This document shows positions 8,791-16,655 of a stretch of DNA of 64,000 nucleotides, one piece after another. Source of the DNA: Desulfosudis oleivorans (GTDB lineage Bacteria; Desulfobacterota; Desulfobacteria; Desulfobacterales; SURF-7); contig DYJC01000002.1 of the NCBI GenBank assembly GCA_020723305.1, positions 186,001 through 250,000 on the forward strand. Direction: 5' to 3'. Numbering within the stretch: position 1 is the stretch's first letter; each line of letters starts with the position of its first letter. The position numbers were made by a program, and so were the translations under genes. The notes under the pieces are model-generated. The model did not search any database. It was not told the DNA's origin and saw nothing but the letters and a program-made list of their open reading frames with translations.

Positions 8791-9573
8791 AAAGATATAC
8801 AGAACCAACTGGATGATCGAAACATTCCGATTAATAAGGTCGGTATCAAGAACATTAAATATCCCATTACCGTAATGGATCGGAAAGATAATAAGCAGCA
8901 TACGGTTGCAACCATTAACATGTATGTAGATCTTCCGCATGACAGCAAGGGAACTCACATGAGCCGATTCGTGGAGATGCTGCATGCATTCCGTCCCGAA
9001 GTTTCCTTGAAATCTTTTTCCGTTATTCTAGATCAGATGAAGAAAGACCTCCATGCCGCATCCGCACATATTGAGGTTACATTCCCCTATTTTATCCGTA
9101 AAGAAGCTCCTGTCAGCAAATCCCCTGGTCTGATGGATTATACATGCCGGCTGATTGGAAACAGTGATCCAAAAGGGAGGCTCGATCTTATCTCCGAGGT
9201 AATTGTTCCCATTTCCTCTGTCTGCCCGTGCAGCAAGGAGATCAGTGACGGAGGTGCCCACAATCAACGAGGGGAAGTGTGCTTAAGTACCCGGTTTAAA
9301 AAATTTATCTGGATAGAAGATATGATAACACTTGTTGAAAGCGCAGCTTCCTGTGATGTTTTTTCGGTGTTGAAACGGGTTGATGAAAAATGGGTAACTG
9401 AAAAAGGATTCAACAATCCGAAGTTTGTTGAGGATATCGTTCGTGATATTTCCAAGTCCTTAATGGAGGATGACAATATTATCTGGTTTTCAGTAAGCGT
9501 TGAGAATTTCGAGTCGATTCATCATCACAGCGCTTATGCATTTATCACAAGCGATAAGAAAAATACAAAATAA
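8788..9573 (+). CDS. folE2: GTP cyclohydrolase FolE2 (type IB)
   Basis: FolE2 converts GTP to dihydroneopterin triphosphate for folate or queuosine synthesis, using a metal other than zinc if necessary. The family signature VCPCSKEISDGGAHNQRG carries the catalytic cysteine. The NIPINKVGIKN start and the ESIHHHSAYA ending also fit the family. The length of 261 residues is standard. The start is set by the family N-terminus, although the nearest Shine-Dalgarno is far upstream (see the hairpin at 8744). No second GTP cyclohydrolase is present in the window. Confidence 0.95.
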   Translation: MKDIQNQLDDRNIPINKVGIKNIKYPITVMDRKDNKQHTVATINMYVDLPHDSKGTHMSRFVEMLHAFRPEVSLKSFSVILDQMKKDLHAASAHIEVTFPYFIRKEAPVSKSPGLMDYTCRLIGNSDPKGRLDLISEVIVPISSVCPCSKEISDGGAHNQRGEVCLSTRFKKFIWIEDMITLVESAASCDVFSVLKRVDEKWVTEKGFNNPKFVEDIVRDISKSLMEDDNIIWFSVSVENFESIHHHSAYAFITSDKKNTK

Positions 9574-9607
9574 AATATGCACATTTTATATTGAGGGTTT
9601 TTTTAAA

Positions 9608-10843
9608 CTAGTAGAAATGGTTGATCAGCTTCATAATGTTTTCCATTGAATTTGGGTTGGAATTCAATATGACAACAAAGCTGAGCAGTTTACCTCCTCG
9701 CGTCTGTAAATATCCGGCCCGTGACCGGACTCCGGTCAGTGTTCCTGTTTTATATAGCTCATTTCCTTGTTTCTTCAGCAAATTCCGGTATGGAAAAAAT
9801 TCCTTCAATATTTGACCCATCATACTTGCTGACAATCGATTTAAGGTTGAAAGTCCGGAACCTTCCTGAAATTGAATTTTAGACAATCCATGGTGGGTTT
9901 CCGCATATGAATGTGCAACCTGAATTCCTTTGGCAAGGGTTCCAGGTTCTCCGAACTTTGCGGCACCCGCAGCGACCAGAATCTGGTTGGCTGTGAAATT
10001 ACTAGAATAATAGAGCATTTTCCCAATAATATCCTGCATAGAGTAGGGAGATCGATATCGCTGAATGAGCGTATCATGTTTTTTATCAACAACACCTTGC
10101 CGGATTATCCCCTTGACAGATGCTTTACTTTCTAAAAAATGTTTGAACATATGGCCGGCGTAAAAAAGATGCTCATGATGGTTATCAGACAGAATGATTC
10201 TGCCATGATCCAATGAAGAATGGGCTATTCTGTCTGCAATAAATGGCAGAAAGGGAGTTTGGGATTCCGCACTGATATATTCTCCATTTTGATCCTTTTT
10301 AAAAAAAACAGTATTGAAATTGACACACAAAGAACCATTTGGAGCATCATAGGGCTGGATTGAATTTTTTGTTGCACCGGGGATGGTCATTGGTGATTGA
10401 AAATAATTATCATCCAGAATTATATCGTTTATTTCATGGATCTGATCACCAACCTGATGAACCATTTCAGGAATGATTTCTGAAATAAGCAAGGGGTCTC
10501 CATAGCCTTTGATTTTTAAGTTTTTATATGGATCAATGAAAAAATCAGTATGAAAGTGATAATCCTCCCCAAGTGCACTCATCGCAACCAGGGCTGTGAA
10601 AAGTTTTAAAATCGATGCAGGAATCAGCAATTGATCAGCGCGTATTCGAATCAGATTCGTATCGGAATTGATTTCGGAAACAAGAAGTGAATCGTTTTTC
10701 CCAAGAAATTTTTTGAAGGAATCTTCAGTTACAGCTGCCTGAGATAAGTTTTGCCCCATGAAAAACACACAGACAGATATCATCAGGCATATGAGTGATG
10801 GCAGAAAAGGGAGGAGGATATGGGGAAATTTGTTATTTTTCAT
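9608..10843 (-). CDS. dacB: D-alanyl-D-alanine carboxypeptidase / PBP4-like (peptidase S13)
   Basis: Exported peptidoglycan hydrolase of the PBP4 class. It has a charged N-terminus and a long hydrophobic signal segment (residues 7-36). The three penicillin-binding motifs are all present: SILK at residues 77-80, SSN in YYSSNFTANQ near 281 and KTG in YKTGTLTG near 366. At 411 residues it is shorter than E. coli PBP4, so the inserted domain between the first two motifs is reduced. It is convergent with folE2. A good promoter is visible upstream. Confidence 0.92.
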   Translation of the reverse strand: MKNNKFPHILLPFLPSLICLMISVCVFFMGQNLSQAAVTEDSFKKFLGKNDSLLVSEINSDTNLIRIRADQLLIPASILKLFTALVAMSALGEDYHFHTDFFIDPYKNLKIKGYGDPLLISEIIPEMVHQVGDQIHEINDIILDDNYFQSPMTIPGATKNSIQPYDAPNGSLCVNFNTVFFKKDQNGEYISAESQTPFLPFIADRIAHSSLDHGRIILSDNHHEHLFYAGHMFKHFLESKASVKGIIRQGVVDKKHDTLIQRYRSPYSMQDIIGKMLYYSSNFTANQILVAAGAAKFGEPGTLAKGIQVAHSYAETHHGLSKIQFQEGSGLSTLNRLSASMMGQILKEFFPYRNLLKKQGNELYKTGTLTGVRSRAGYLQTRGGKLLSFVVILNSNPNSMENIMKLINHFY

Positions 10844-10892
10844 GAATCAGGTTAAGATGAAATCAATAAAGCGTATTTGATAGCTCCGACAC

Positions 10893-10920
10893 AAAATATG
10901 TAATTTTTAAATATTGTCAA
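10893..10920 (-). promoter_or_regulatory. sigma-70-type promoter for dacB
   Basis: On the minus strand, TTGACA at 10920-10915 is followed after 16 nt by TATTTT at 10898-10893. The dacB start is about 50 nt downstream. Confidence 0.5.
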
Positions 10921-11055
10921 ATCCAGTACAACAATATCAAACAATGGACACTTTTTATCCTTTACTATTTAATCAACTATGGTTATGAGTGAAACCTATC
11001 TGAAGCCTAACATATTTTTTGACGGATTGGTATCACAAAGATGTAACGGAGATTT

Positions 11056-11670
11056 ATGAAGGGTAATACATTCCAGGAGTTGCGTGAAAGAGAACAGCAT
11101 TTGCGCCGGGAAGTGATCATCATAGCAACAGAAGAACTCTTTTCTCGAAAGGCGTTTCATGAAATCAGCATGAAGGATATTGCAAAGGCAGCAAAGGTAT
11201 CTGTTGCAAGCATCTATCGGTATTTTGACTCACAGGATGATCTGCTGTTAGCTGTTTTATTGAAAGATATCAATAATGTGAATCAATTAATCCGAGATTT
11301 GACAGAGGCGGCTGATTCCTCTTTGGAAGAGATATCCTGTATCTTCGTTGATTATCTGCTTGATAATGAAGCCACTTTTCAGATTGCTTGTCATTTTTTA
11401 ATCCGGGGAGATCAGGATAGTGTTGTTTCTGAAAAATTTGAATCTGTGAAAGCTGTTTTCCTGGATCGTTTTGATTCCGGGCTCAATACAATGGATTATC
11501 AAAAGCACAGTCGGGTTTTTTCAGAATCTTTTTTTGCAGCCATCCTTGGAATCGTGATTACTTATAGAGGTCGCGAAGGCATGAGTATTGAAAACCGGGA
11601 TCACCTTTATGAACTTGCAAGATTTACCGCAAAAGCTTTCGATAATTCCATGAAAGCACTTTCAAGGTAG
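11056..11670 (+). CDS. TetR/AcrR-family transcriptional regulator
   Basis: The N-terminal region (about residues 15-62) is a TetR helix-turn-helix: ATEELFSRKAFHEISMKDIAK, then VSVASIYRYFDSQDDLL. The remaining 140 residues form the variable ligand-binding and dimerisation domain. The gene is 204 residues long and stands alone, convergent with RNase J with only 7 nt between stop codons. No efflux pump or catabolic operon is adjacent, so its target cannot be inferred from context. Confidence 0.93.
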   Translation: MKGNTFQELREREQHLRREVIIIATEELFSRKAFHEISMKDIAKAAKVSVASIYRYFDSQDDLLLAVLLKDINNVNQLIRDLTEAADSSLEEISCIFVDYLLDNEATFQIACHFLIRGDQDSVVSEKFESVKAVFLDRFDSGLNTMDYQKHSRVFSESFFAAILGIVITYRGREGMSIENRDHLYELARFTAKAFDNSMKALSR

Positions 11671-11677
11671 AGTGAGA

Positions 11678-13327
11678 TTATAATTCCATGATAACCGGAA
11701 TAATAACAGGACGGCGTTTAATGGTAAAATAAAAGTATTGGCGTAAGGCGGTTTGAAGCTTTGTTTGGATAATCTCTGCCCGGTTCGGAACTTCCGGACC
11801 GATATCTTCAATTATTTCAAGTATAACACACTGTGCATCATCCAGCAGATGTCCTGTTTCAGTCCAAAAGACAAATCCACGGGATAGAATTTCAGGACCA
11901 TGAATCACGATACCGGTTTCTTCATCAAAAGCAAGGGTGACTACCACCACACCTTCTTCGGATAAAAAACGTCTTTCCTTCAGGACACTTCTGCCGACAT
12001 CTCCTACTCCTTTTCCATCAATCAGGATGCGGCTGGTTTCAATGCTTCCGGATATCCGGCCGCCGTTTTTATCAAATTCAATAATGTTCCCGTTTTCAGC
12101 CAGAATAATATTTTTTGGGGGGATACCGGTTTTTTCTGCCAATCTCGCATGGAGCAGCAGGTGACGGTATTCACCGTGAGCAGGTATAAAAAACTTGGGT
12201 TTGGTGAGACCGATCATCAACTTCAACTCTTCCTGAAAAGCGTGTCCGGAAACATGGATGTCCGAGATTTTTTCATAAATAACATCCGCTCCCTTTCGGT
12301 ATAAATTGTTAATGATGTTTGTGATCGCTTTTTCATTTCCGGGTATGAATTTGGAAGAGAGGATAATGGTATCGCCTTTCTTAACCTTGATCTGCTTGTG
12401 GGTGTCCGAGGCCATACGAGCCAGAGCAGACATGGGTTCTCCCTGGCTGCCCGTGGTGATCATCAGGATCTCATTGTCAGGAAAATTTTTGATGTCATTG
12501 ATAAAAATTTCCATATTATCTGGAATGTTGATATGGCCGAGGGATTTTGCAATTTCCACTGTCATCTCAATGCTTCGACCGTTCAATATGATTTTACTAT
12601 CTTTTTTGTTCGCAATATTAATTAATTGTTGAATTCTGGCGACATTTGAGGCGAACAGGGCAACAATCACCCGTCCGTTGGTGTTTAGAATGATCGATTC
12701 TAATTCCTGGCCAACTTGTTGATCCGATATTGTATACCCTTCTTTTTCAACATTGGTTGAATCCGACAGGAGGGCAAGAACCCCCTGCCCGCCATACTTT
12801 GCAAGTTTATTGACATCCGTAACCATGCCGTCCACAGGATTGTGGTTCAGTTTAAAATCACCGGTATGTATTATGGTGCCATAGGGCGTTTTAATCGCGA
12901 TTCCTACACAATCAATTACACTATGGTTCATCCGAATGAAATCAAGTTCAAAAATACCGATCTTCAGTTTTTCATCAGGATGAATTTCATGTAATGACGA
13001 TGCACCAAGAAGTCCGAATTCTTCCAGTTTTTTTCGGATTACACCCAGTGTATAGGGGGTTCCAAAAACCGGCGCGTTGACTTCTTTTAAAAGATAGGGA
13101 AGGGCGCCGATGTGATCCTCATGGGAATGGGTAATGACAATTCCGGAGATATGAGATTTTTTCTGTTTCAGATAGGTTATATCCGGAATGACGATATCAA
13201 CTCCAAGCATATAATCTTCCGGGAACATCAATCCGGCATCAATGATGAAAATGGTATTTTGATATTCAAAAACCATCATATTCAATCCAATTTCACCAAA
13301 TCCGCCAAGTGGAATAATTTTAAGCAT
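11678..13327 (-). CDS. rnj: ribonuclease J
   Basis: Metallo-beta-lactamase/beta-CASP nuclease with endo- and 5'-3' exoribonuclease activity in mRNA decay. The metal site HSHEDH is at residues 67-72, the HTGDFK motif follows near 153-158, and the beta-CASP region contains the FIPGNE and HVSGHA segments. At 549 residues it is full length with a C-terminal domain. No RNase E is visible in the window. Confidence 0.95.
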   Translation of the reverse strand: MLKIIPLGGFGEIGLNMMVFEYQNTIFIIDAGLMFPEDYMLGVDIVIPDITYLKQKKSHISGIVITHSHEDHIGALPYLLKEVNAPVFGTPYTLGVIRKKLEEFGLLGASSLHEIHPDEKLKIGIFELDFIRMNHSVIDCVGIAIKTPYGTIIHTGDFKLNHNPVDGMVTDVNKLAKYGGQGVLALLSDSTNVEKEGYTISDQQVGQELESIILNTNGRVIVALFASNVARIQQLINIANKKDSKIILNGRSIEMTVEIAKSLGHINIPDNMEIFINDIKNFPDNEILMITTGSQGEPMSALARMASDTHKQIKVKKGDTIILSSKFIPGNEKAITNIINNLYRKGADVIYEKISDIHVSGHAFQEELKLMIGLTKPKFFIPAHGEYRHLLLHARLAEKTGIPPKNIILAENGNIIEFDKNGGRISGSIETSRILIDGKGVGDVGRSVLKERRFLSEEGVVVVTLAFDEETGIVIHGPEILSRGFVFWTETGHLLDDAQCVILEIIEDIGPEVPNRAEIIQTKLQTALRQYFYFTIKRRPVIIPVIMEL

Positions 13328-13487
13328 AGAGTATCAACCTTCCGGCATATCTATTAGGAGTTGATATATTTCATTATGGTAATTTTTTTATCATTACCCA
13401 GTGATCAATGTGTTTATAATGATGCCCCGGGTATTGAAAAAAATGAGTACAATTGCGGAAACGCTTGAGCTGAGCCCCATGAGGAAG

Positions 13488-13820
13488 TTAAACATGGACT
13501 TCCAATTTTTCAAGAATTGCATCGATCAAACGGATATACCAGTTTCGTTGGGATTCCGTTGCATAACGAACACAATCGCATCTTACTCGATTGCCTGTTC
13601 GTACGAGAAGTTCACATGATAGTTTATCCGGTTCAAGCTCAACAGCAAAGTAAAAGGGTTTACAACTATCATGCAAAATCTGTATTTCAGAAAGAATTTC
13701 CGGAACTATATGTATCCAGTAAATGCTATCGATTTTTGATGCTTCGAAGTGGTCGTCAAAATATGTTTTAATTTTCTCGTAGTCTTCTATTCTCAATTCG
13801 TCTATTGTATATTGTTTCAT
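13488..13820 (-). CDS. conserved-looking hypothetical protein (110 residues)
   Basis: I do not recognise the family. The protein is acidic and mixed alpha/beta by composition, with a VRTGNRVRCDCVRYA segment in the middle. An ATG at 13838 would add six residues, but the product from 13820 (starting MKQYTIDELR) looks more natural; neither start has a clear Shine-Dalgarno. It lies alone between RNase J and the aldolase operon. Composition resembles its neighbours, which argues for a real gene. Confidence 0.6.
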   Translation of the reverse strand: MKQYTIDELRIEDYEKIKTYFDDHFEASKIDSIYWIHIVPEILSEIQILHDSCKPFYFAVELEPDKLSCELLVRTGNRVRCDCVRYATESQRNWYIRLIDAILEKLEVHV

Positions 13821-13917
13821 GGCATTTCGAATTATCATAGTTCAATAGATGGTGCAATATATATTCCGTCACTCACTTTCTTGACAAGATGAAAGATATC
13901 TGTTAACTGGAGTGATC

Positions 13918-14019
13918 ATGAGCAACTTCCAAATTCAAAAAGGGCCGGATTATTTATACAGCTGTTATTGTTTTTTTGGTTTTTTTAGCTGGCTATGCGG
14001 CCTGGATGGAGGAGGTTGA
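13918..14019 (+). CDS. possible small membrane protein gene, apparently frameshifted
   Basis: A 33-codon frame begins at an ATG 5 nt after GGAG and 32 nt after a TTGACA at 13881-13886. After codon 8 the encoded peptide becomes an implausible Cys/Phe/Gly-rich stretch. The frame shifted by one base after the AAAAAGGG run instead encodes a good hydrophobic helix (about YTAVIVFLVFLAGYAAW) followed by a charged tail. That frame has no start codon of its own. One base fewer in the GGG run would join the two. It is followed by a terminator at 14046. It may be a real small gene with a frameshift, or not coding. Confidence 0.3.
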   Translation: MSNFQIQKGPDYLYSCYCFFGFFSWLCGLDGGG

Positions 14020-14045
14020 CCATCATATAAAGAGACATCTTTACA

Positions 14046-14079
14046 GGGCCGCAAGCAAAGCTTGCGGCCCTTTTTTTTT
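14046..14079 (+). terminator. strong intrinsic terminator
   Basis: GGGCCGCAAGC (14046-14056) pairs perfectly with GCTTGCGGCCC (14060-14070) around an AAA loop and is followed by nine T residues. It terminates rightward transcription before the aldolase gene, which implies a transcription unit upstream, probably the small gene at 13918. Confidence 0.9.
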
Positions 14080-14117
14080 AATCATATAAAAATGATCCAA
14101 CATAAAAAGGAGGAAGT

Positions 14118-14909
14118 ATGCATCTCGGGAAAATGGTCAGACTGGAAAGAATCTTTAACCGCAATACAAGGAAAACAATTATTGTTCCACTGGATCATGG
14201 GGTCAGTGTAGGGCCGATTTTTGGTGTTGTTGATCTGAGGGATACCATTGACAAGGTGGCAGAGGGTGGCGCCAATGCTGTTCTAATGCATAAAGGGTTG
14301 CCTCGGCGATCCCATCGAGGACATGGCCGTGATGTGGGACTGATCATTCATCTTTCAGCCAGTACCGATCTTTCTCCTTATCCCAATGCGAAGACATTGG
14401 TCGGGGAAGTTGAGGATGCCATTCGTCTTGGAGCGGATGCAGTTTCTGTTCATGTGAACCTGGGTGATGAGACGGAAAGAAACATGTTGAATGAATTTGG
14501 AATGATCTCTACACGGGCAAATAATTGGGGAATGCCGGTTTTGGCAATGGTCTATGCGAGGGGACCGAAGATCAAGAACGGGTTTGATCCAGAGGTCGTA
14601 AAACATTGTGCACGACTCGGGGAAGAGCTTGGAGCCGATGTTGTTAAAGTTCCTTATACAGGAGATGCAGAGTCCTTCCGGAATGTTGTTGAAAGCTGCT
14701 GTATTCCTGTGGTGATTGCTGGTGGCCCGAAGATGGATAATCAAAGAGACATTGTTCAGATGGTGTATGATTCCATACAGGCAGGCGGTGCAGGTTTATC
14801 GGTTGGAAGAAATATTTTTCAGGCAGAGGATCCTAGCCGGCTGGTGAGAGCATTACATGGGGTGGTTCATCAGAATTGGAATGTGGAGCAAGCCATGTAT
14901 GAACTGTAA
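14118..14909 (+). CDS. DeoC/FbaB-type aldolase, probable 2-amino-3,7-dideoxy-D-threo-hept-6-ulosonate (ADH) synthase
   Basis: Class I aldolase barrel of the FbaB/AroA' group. In the DKFP route this enzyme makes the precursor of 3-dehydroquinate. The [10 protein letters not shown] start, the [10 protein letters not shown] strand and the Schiff-base region VVKVPYTGD (lysine in VVKV) are characteristic. The ending [11 protein letters not shown] and [10 protein letters not shown] provides the phosphate-binding loops. An AGGAGG Shine-Dalgarno precedes the ATG. The neighbour 10 nt downstream is pheA, which supports an aromatic amino-acid role over glycolytic aldolase. The usual partner, 3-dehydroquinate synthase II, is not in the window. 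Confidence 0.85.
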   Translation: MHLGKMVRLERIFNRNTRKTIIVPLDHGVSVGPIFGVVDLRDTIDKVAEGGANAVLMHKGLPRRSHRGHGRDVGLIIHLSASTDLSPYPNAKTLVGEVEDAIRLGADAVSVHVNLGDETERNMLNEFGMISTRANNWGMPVLAMVYARGPKIKNGFDPEVVKHCARLGEELGADVVKVPYTGDAESFRNVVESCCIPVVIAGGPKMDNQRDIVQMVYDSIQAGGAGLSVGRNIFQAEDPSRLVRALHGVVHQNWNVEQAMYEL

Positions 14910-14919
14910 AGGGGATAAA

Positions 14920-16056
14920 ATGGATATTAATCGTCAAGCAACCGATGTTTTTTTTGATGATAAAGGCTTGGATAAACAAAAGCTAGAGAATATTCGTTCG
15001 AAGATTGATCGTATTGATATGGGATTGCTGGAACTGTTGAACCATCGGGCAGAGTTATGCAAGGAGGTGGGAGGGATAAAGTCCGTATCCAAAGAATCGG
15101 TTTTTAAACCTTTTCGGGAAAAAGAGGTTATGAAAAAGCTCATTTCTCAAAATCCCGGGCACTTGCCGGATGATCATTTGCGGGCGATTTACCGGGAAAT
15201 ACTATCCTCCTCGCGAAAATTGCAACAGCCTCAGAAAGTGGTGTATCTCGGTCCGGAAGGTACCTTTTCTTACTTTGCCGGAATCGAGTACCTTGGTCAT
15301 AGTGCAGATTTGAAACCTTGCAACAGTTTAAAAGAAGTGTTTCAGATTGTAGAAAAACATGAAGCTGAGCTAGGGATCATTCCTTTGGAAAATTCTCTTC
15401 AAGGCAGTGTCGGACAAAGCCTGGATTTTTTTTTAACTTATCAGGTGTATATACAGGCAGAAGTTTTCTGTAAAACCAGTTATTCTCTGTTGAGTTCAGA
15501 TACATCTCTTGCCCGAATCCATACTGTGTATTCTCATCCTCAAGCGCTGGAACAATGCTCCAATTGGCTCAGGACACACCTCCCGGAAGTCGGAATCATT
15601 CCAGTTAATAGTACTTCCGCAGCAGCGATTAAGGTAATTAATGAACAGGGAAGTGCGGCCATTGGGCATGAAAAGCTAGGGGATATGTTTGGGCTTAATA
15701 TCCTGAGTAGCCGGATAGAAGATTTTCCGGATAACTGGACTCGTTTCATGATAATCGGACCGACACAGCCCGAGGGTGGCCATCAGGACAAAACTTCTCT
15801 ATTATTTACACTGCCGGATAAATCCGGCGCTCTTGCCGCTGTATTGACAGTTCTGGCTCAAAACGGAATTAATTTGAAGAAACTTGAATCAAGGCCACTT
15901 CGATCGGAAAAATGGAAATACGTTTTTTTTGCAGATCTTGAATGTGACCTGTCCGGAGAACAATACCGGGATTTAAAAATGGAACTTTCAAAGCGATGCA
16001 GCAGTCTTCAGATTCTGGGAAGCTATCCAGCGGGGGCATATATCAGTACTTTATAA
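14920..16056 (+). CDS. pheA: bifunctional chorismate mutase / prephenate dehydratase
   Basis: This enzyme makes phenylpyruvate from chorismate. The N-terminal AroQ-type mutase domain (about residues 20-100) contains the RSKIDRIDMGLLELLNHRAE helix. The dehydratase starts at VVYLGPEGTFSYFAG near residue 107 and contains the NWTRFMIIG motif. The C-terminal ACT domain has the ESRP feedback motif. An upstream in-frame start at 14857 lies inside the aldolase gene; the ATG at 14920 with AAAGGGG is preferred. It is coupled to the aldolase gene, 10 nt apart. Confidence 0.95.
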   Translation: MDINRQATDVFFDDKGLDKQKLENIRSKIDRIDMGLLELLNHRAELCKEVGGIKSVSKESVFKPFREKEVMKKLISQNPGHLPDDHLRAIYREILSSSRKLQQPQKVVYLGPEGTFSYFAGIEYLGHSADLKPCNSLKEVFQIVEKHEAELGIIPLENSLQGSVGQSLDFFLTYQVYIQAEVFCKTSYSLLSSDTSLARIHTVYSHPQALEQCSNWLRTHLPEVGIIPVNSTSAAAIKVINEQGSAAIGHEKLGDMFGLNILSSRIEDFPDNWTRFMIIGPTQPEGGHQDKTSLLFTLPDKSGALAAVLTVLAQNGINLKKLESRPLRSEKWKYVFFADLECDLSGEQYRDLKMELSKRCSSLQILGSYPAGAYISTL

Positions 16057-16073
16057 TGAATTCAATTGCCTAC

Positions 16074-16102
16074 TTGACCATGGTATATGGATAGGTTATA
16101 TT
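16074..16102 (+). promoter_or_regulatory. sigma-70-type promoter for the response regulator
   Basis: TTGACC at 16074-16079 is separated by 17 nt from TATATT at 16097-16102. It implies an untranslated leader of about 125 nt before the response-regulator coding region. Confidence 0.55.
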
Positions 16103-16233
16103 CCAGTGCAATCCAACGATCTTTTTTATAATTATAGGTTTTTCAAGAATAACTTTTAGATATAATCCATTTGGAAGCGCCATGTATGCTTAGGGCATCG
16201 CTATTTCTCGGATATGGTTGAGGTGTCGCTATT

Positions 16234-16611
16234 ATAGCCAATGTTAAAATCATAGTCGTTGAGGATGAAACACCCATACGTACGTTCCTTTCCAATGCAT
16301 TAAAATATTGTGTGAATCGTGAGGTCAAGACCTTTGAAAATGGTGCTGTGGCCTGGGAATACATGCAACATCAAGCTGATGTGGATATTGTTATTTCAGA
16401 TGTTGATATGCCTGAGATATCCGGGATTGAACTTTTGAAAAAAATCAAACAGCAGTTTCCTTCCATAATATGTATCATCATGTCTGGAAATCCTCTGAAT
16501 GAATCATTGGCACTAGAAAATGGTGCAGATGGTTTTTTGGCAAAACCATTTAAGTTAAGAAATCTTTTTGATATTGTGCAAACGTTTGTAATAAATGGAA
16601 GGTCTCCCTAA
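16234..16611 (+). CDS. single-domain response regulator (CheY-like) with a non-canonical start
   Basis: The receiver domain is complete: acidic pair in VVEDE at residues 10-12, phosphoacceptor aspartate D56 in ISDVDMP, a serine in IIMSGNP and the conserved lysine in FLAKPF. No output domain follows. No ATG, GTG or TTG precedes the first conserved strand in this frame; the upstream in-frame stop is at 16219. A Shine-Dalgarno-like GAGGTG at 16220 lies before ATT (16231) and ATA (16234). The ATA would give the typical MANVKIIVVEDE start. A GTG at 16312 would delete the first strand and acidic residues, so it is unlikely. No cognate kinase is adjacent. Confidence 0.75.
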   Translation: MANVKIIVVEDETPIRTFLSNALKYCVNREVKTFENGAVAWEYMQHQADVDIVISDVDMPEISGIELLKKIKQQFPSIICIIMSGNPLNESLALENGADGFLAKPFKLRNLFDIVQTFVINGRSP

Positions 16612-16655
16612 TTAGTTACAAGAATGTGAATCCGATATACAGAATCCATTGTTTT

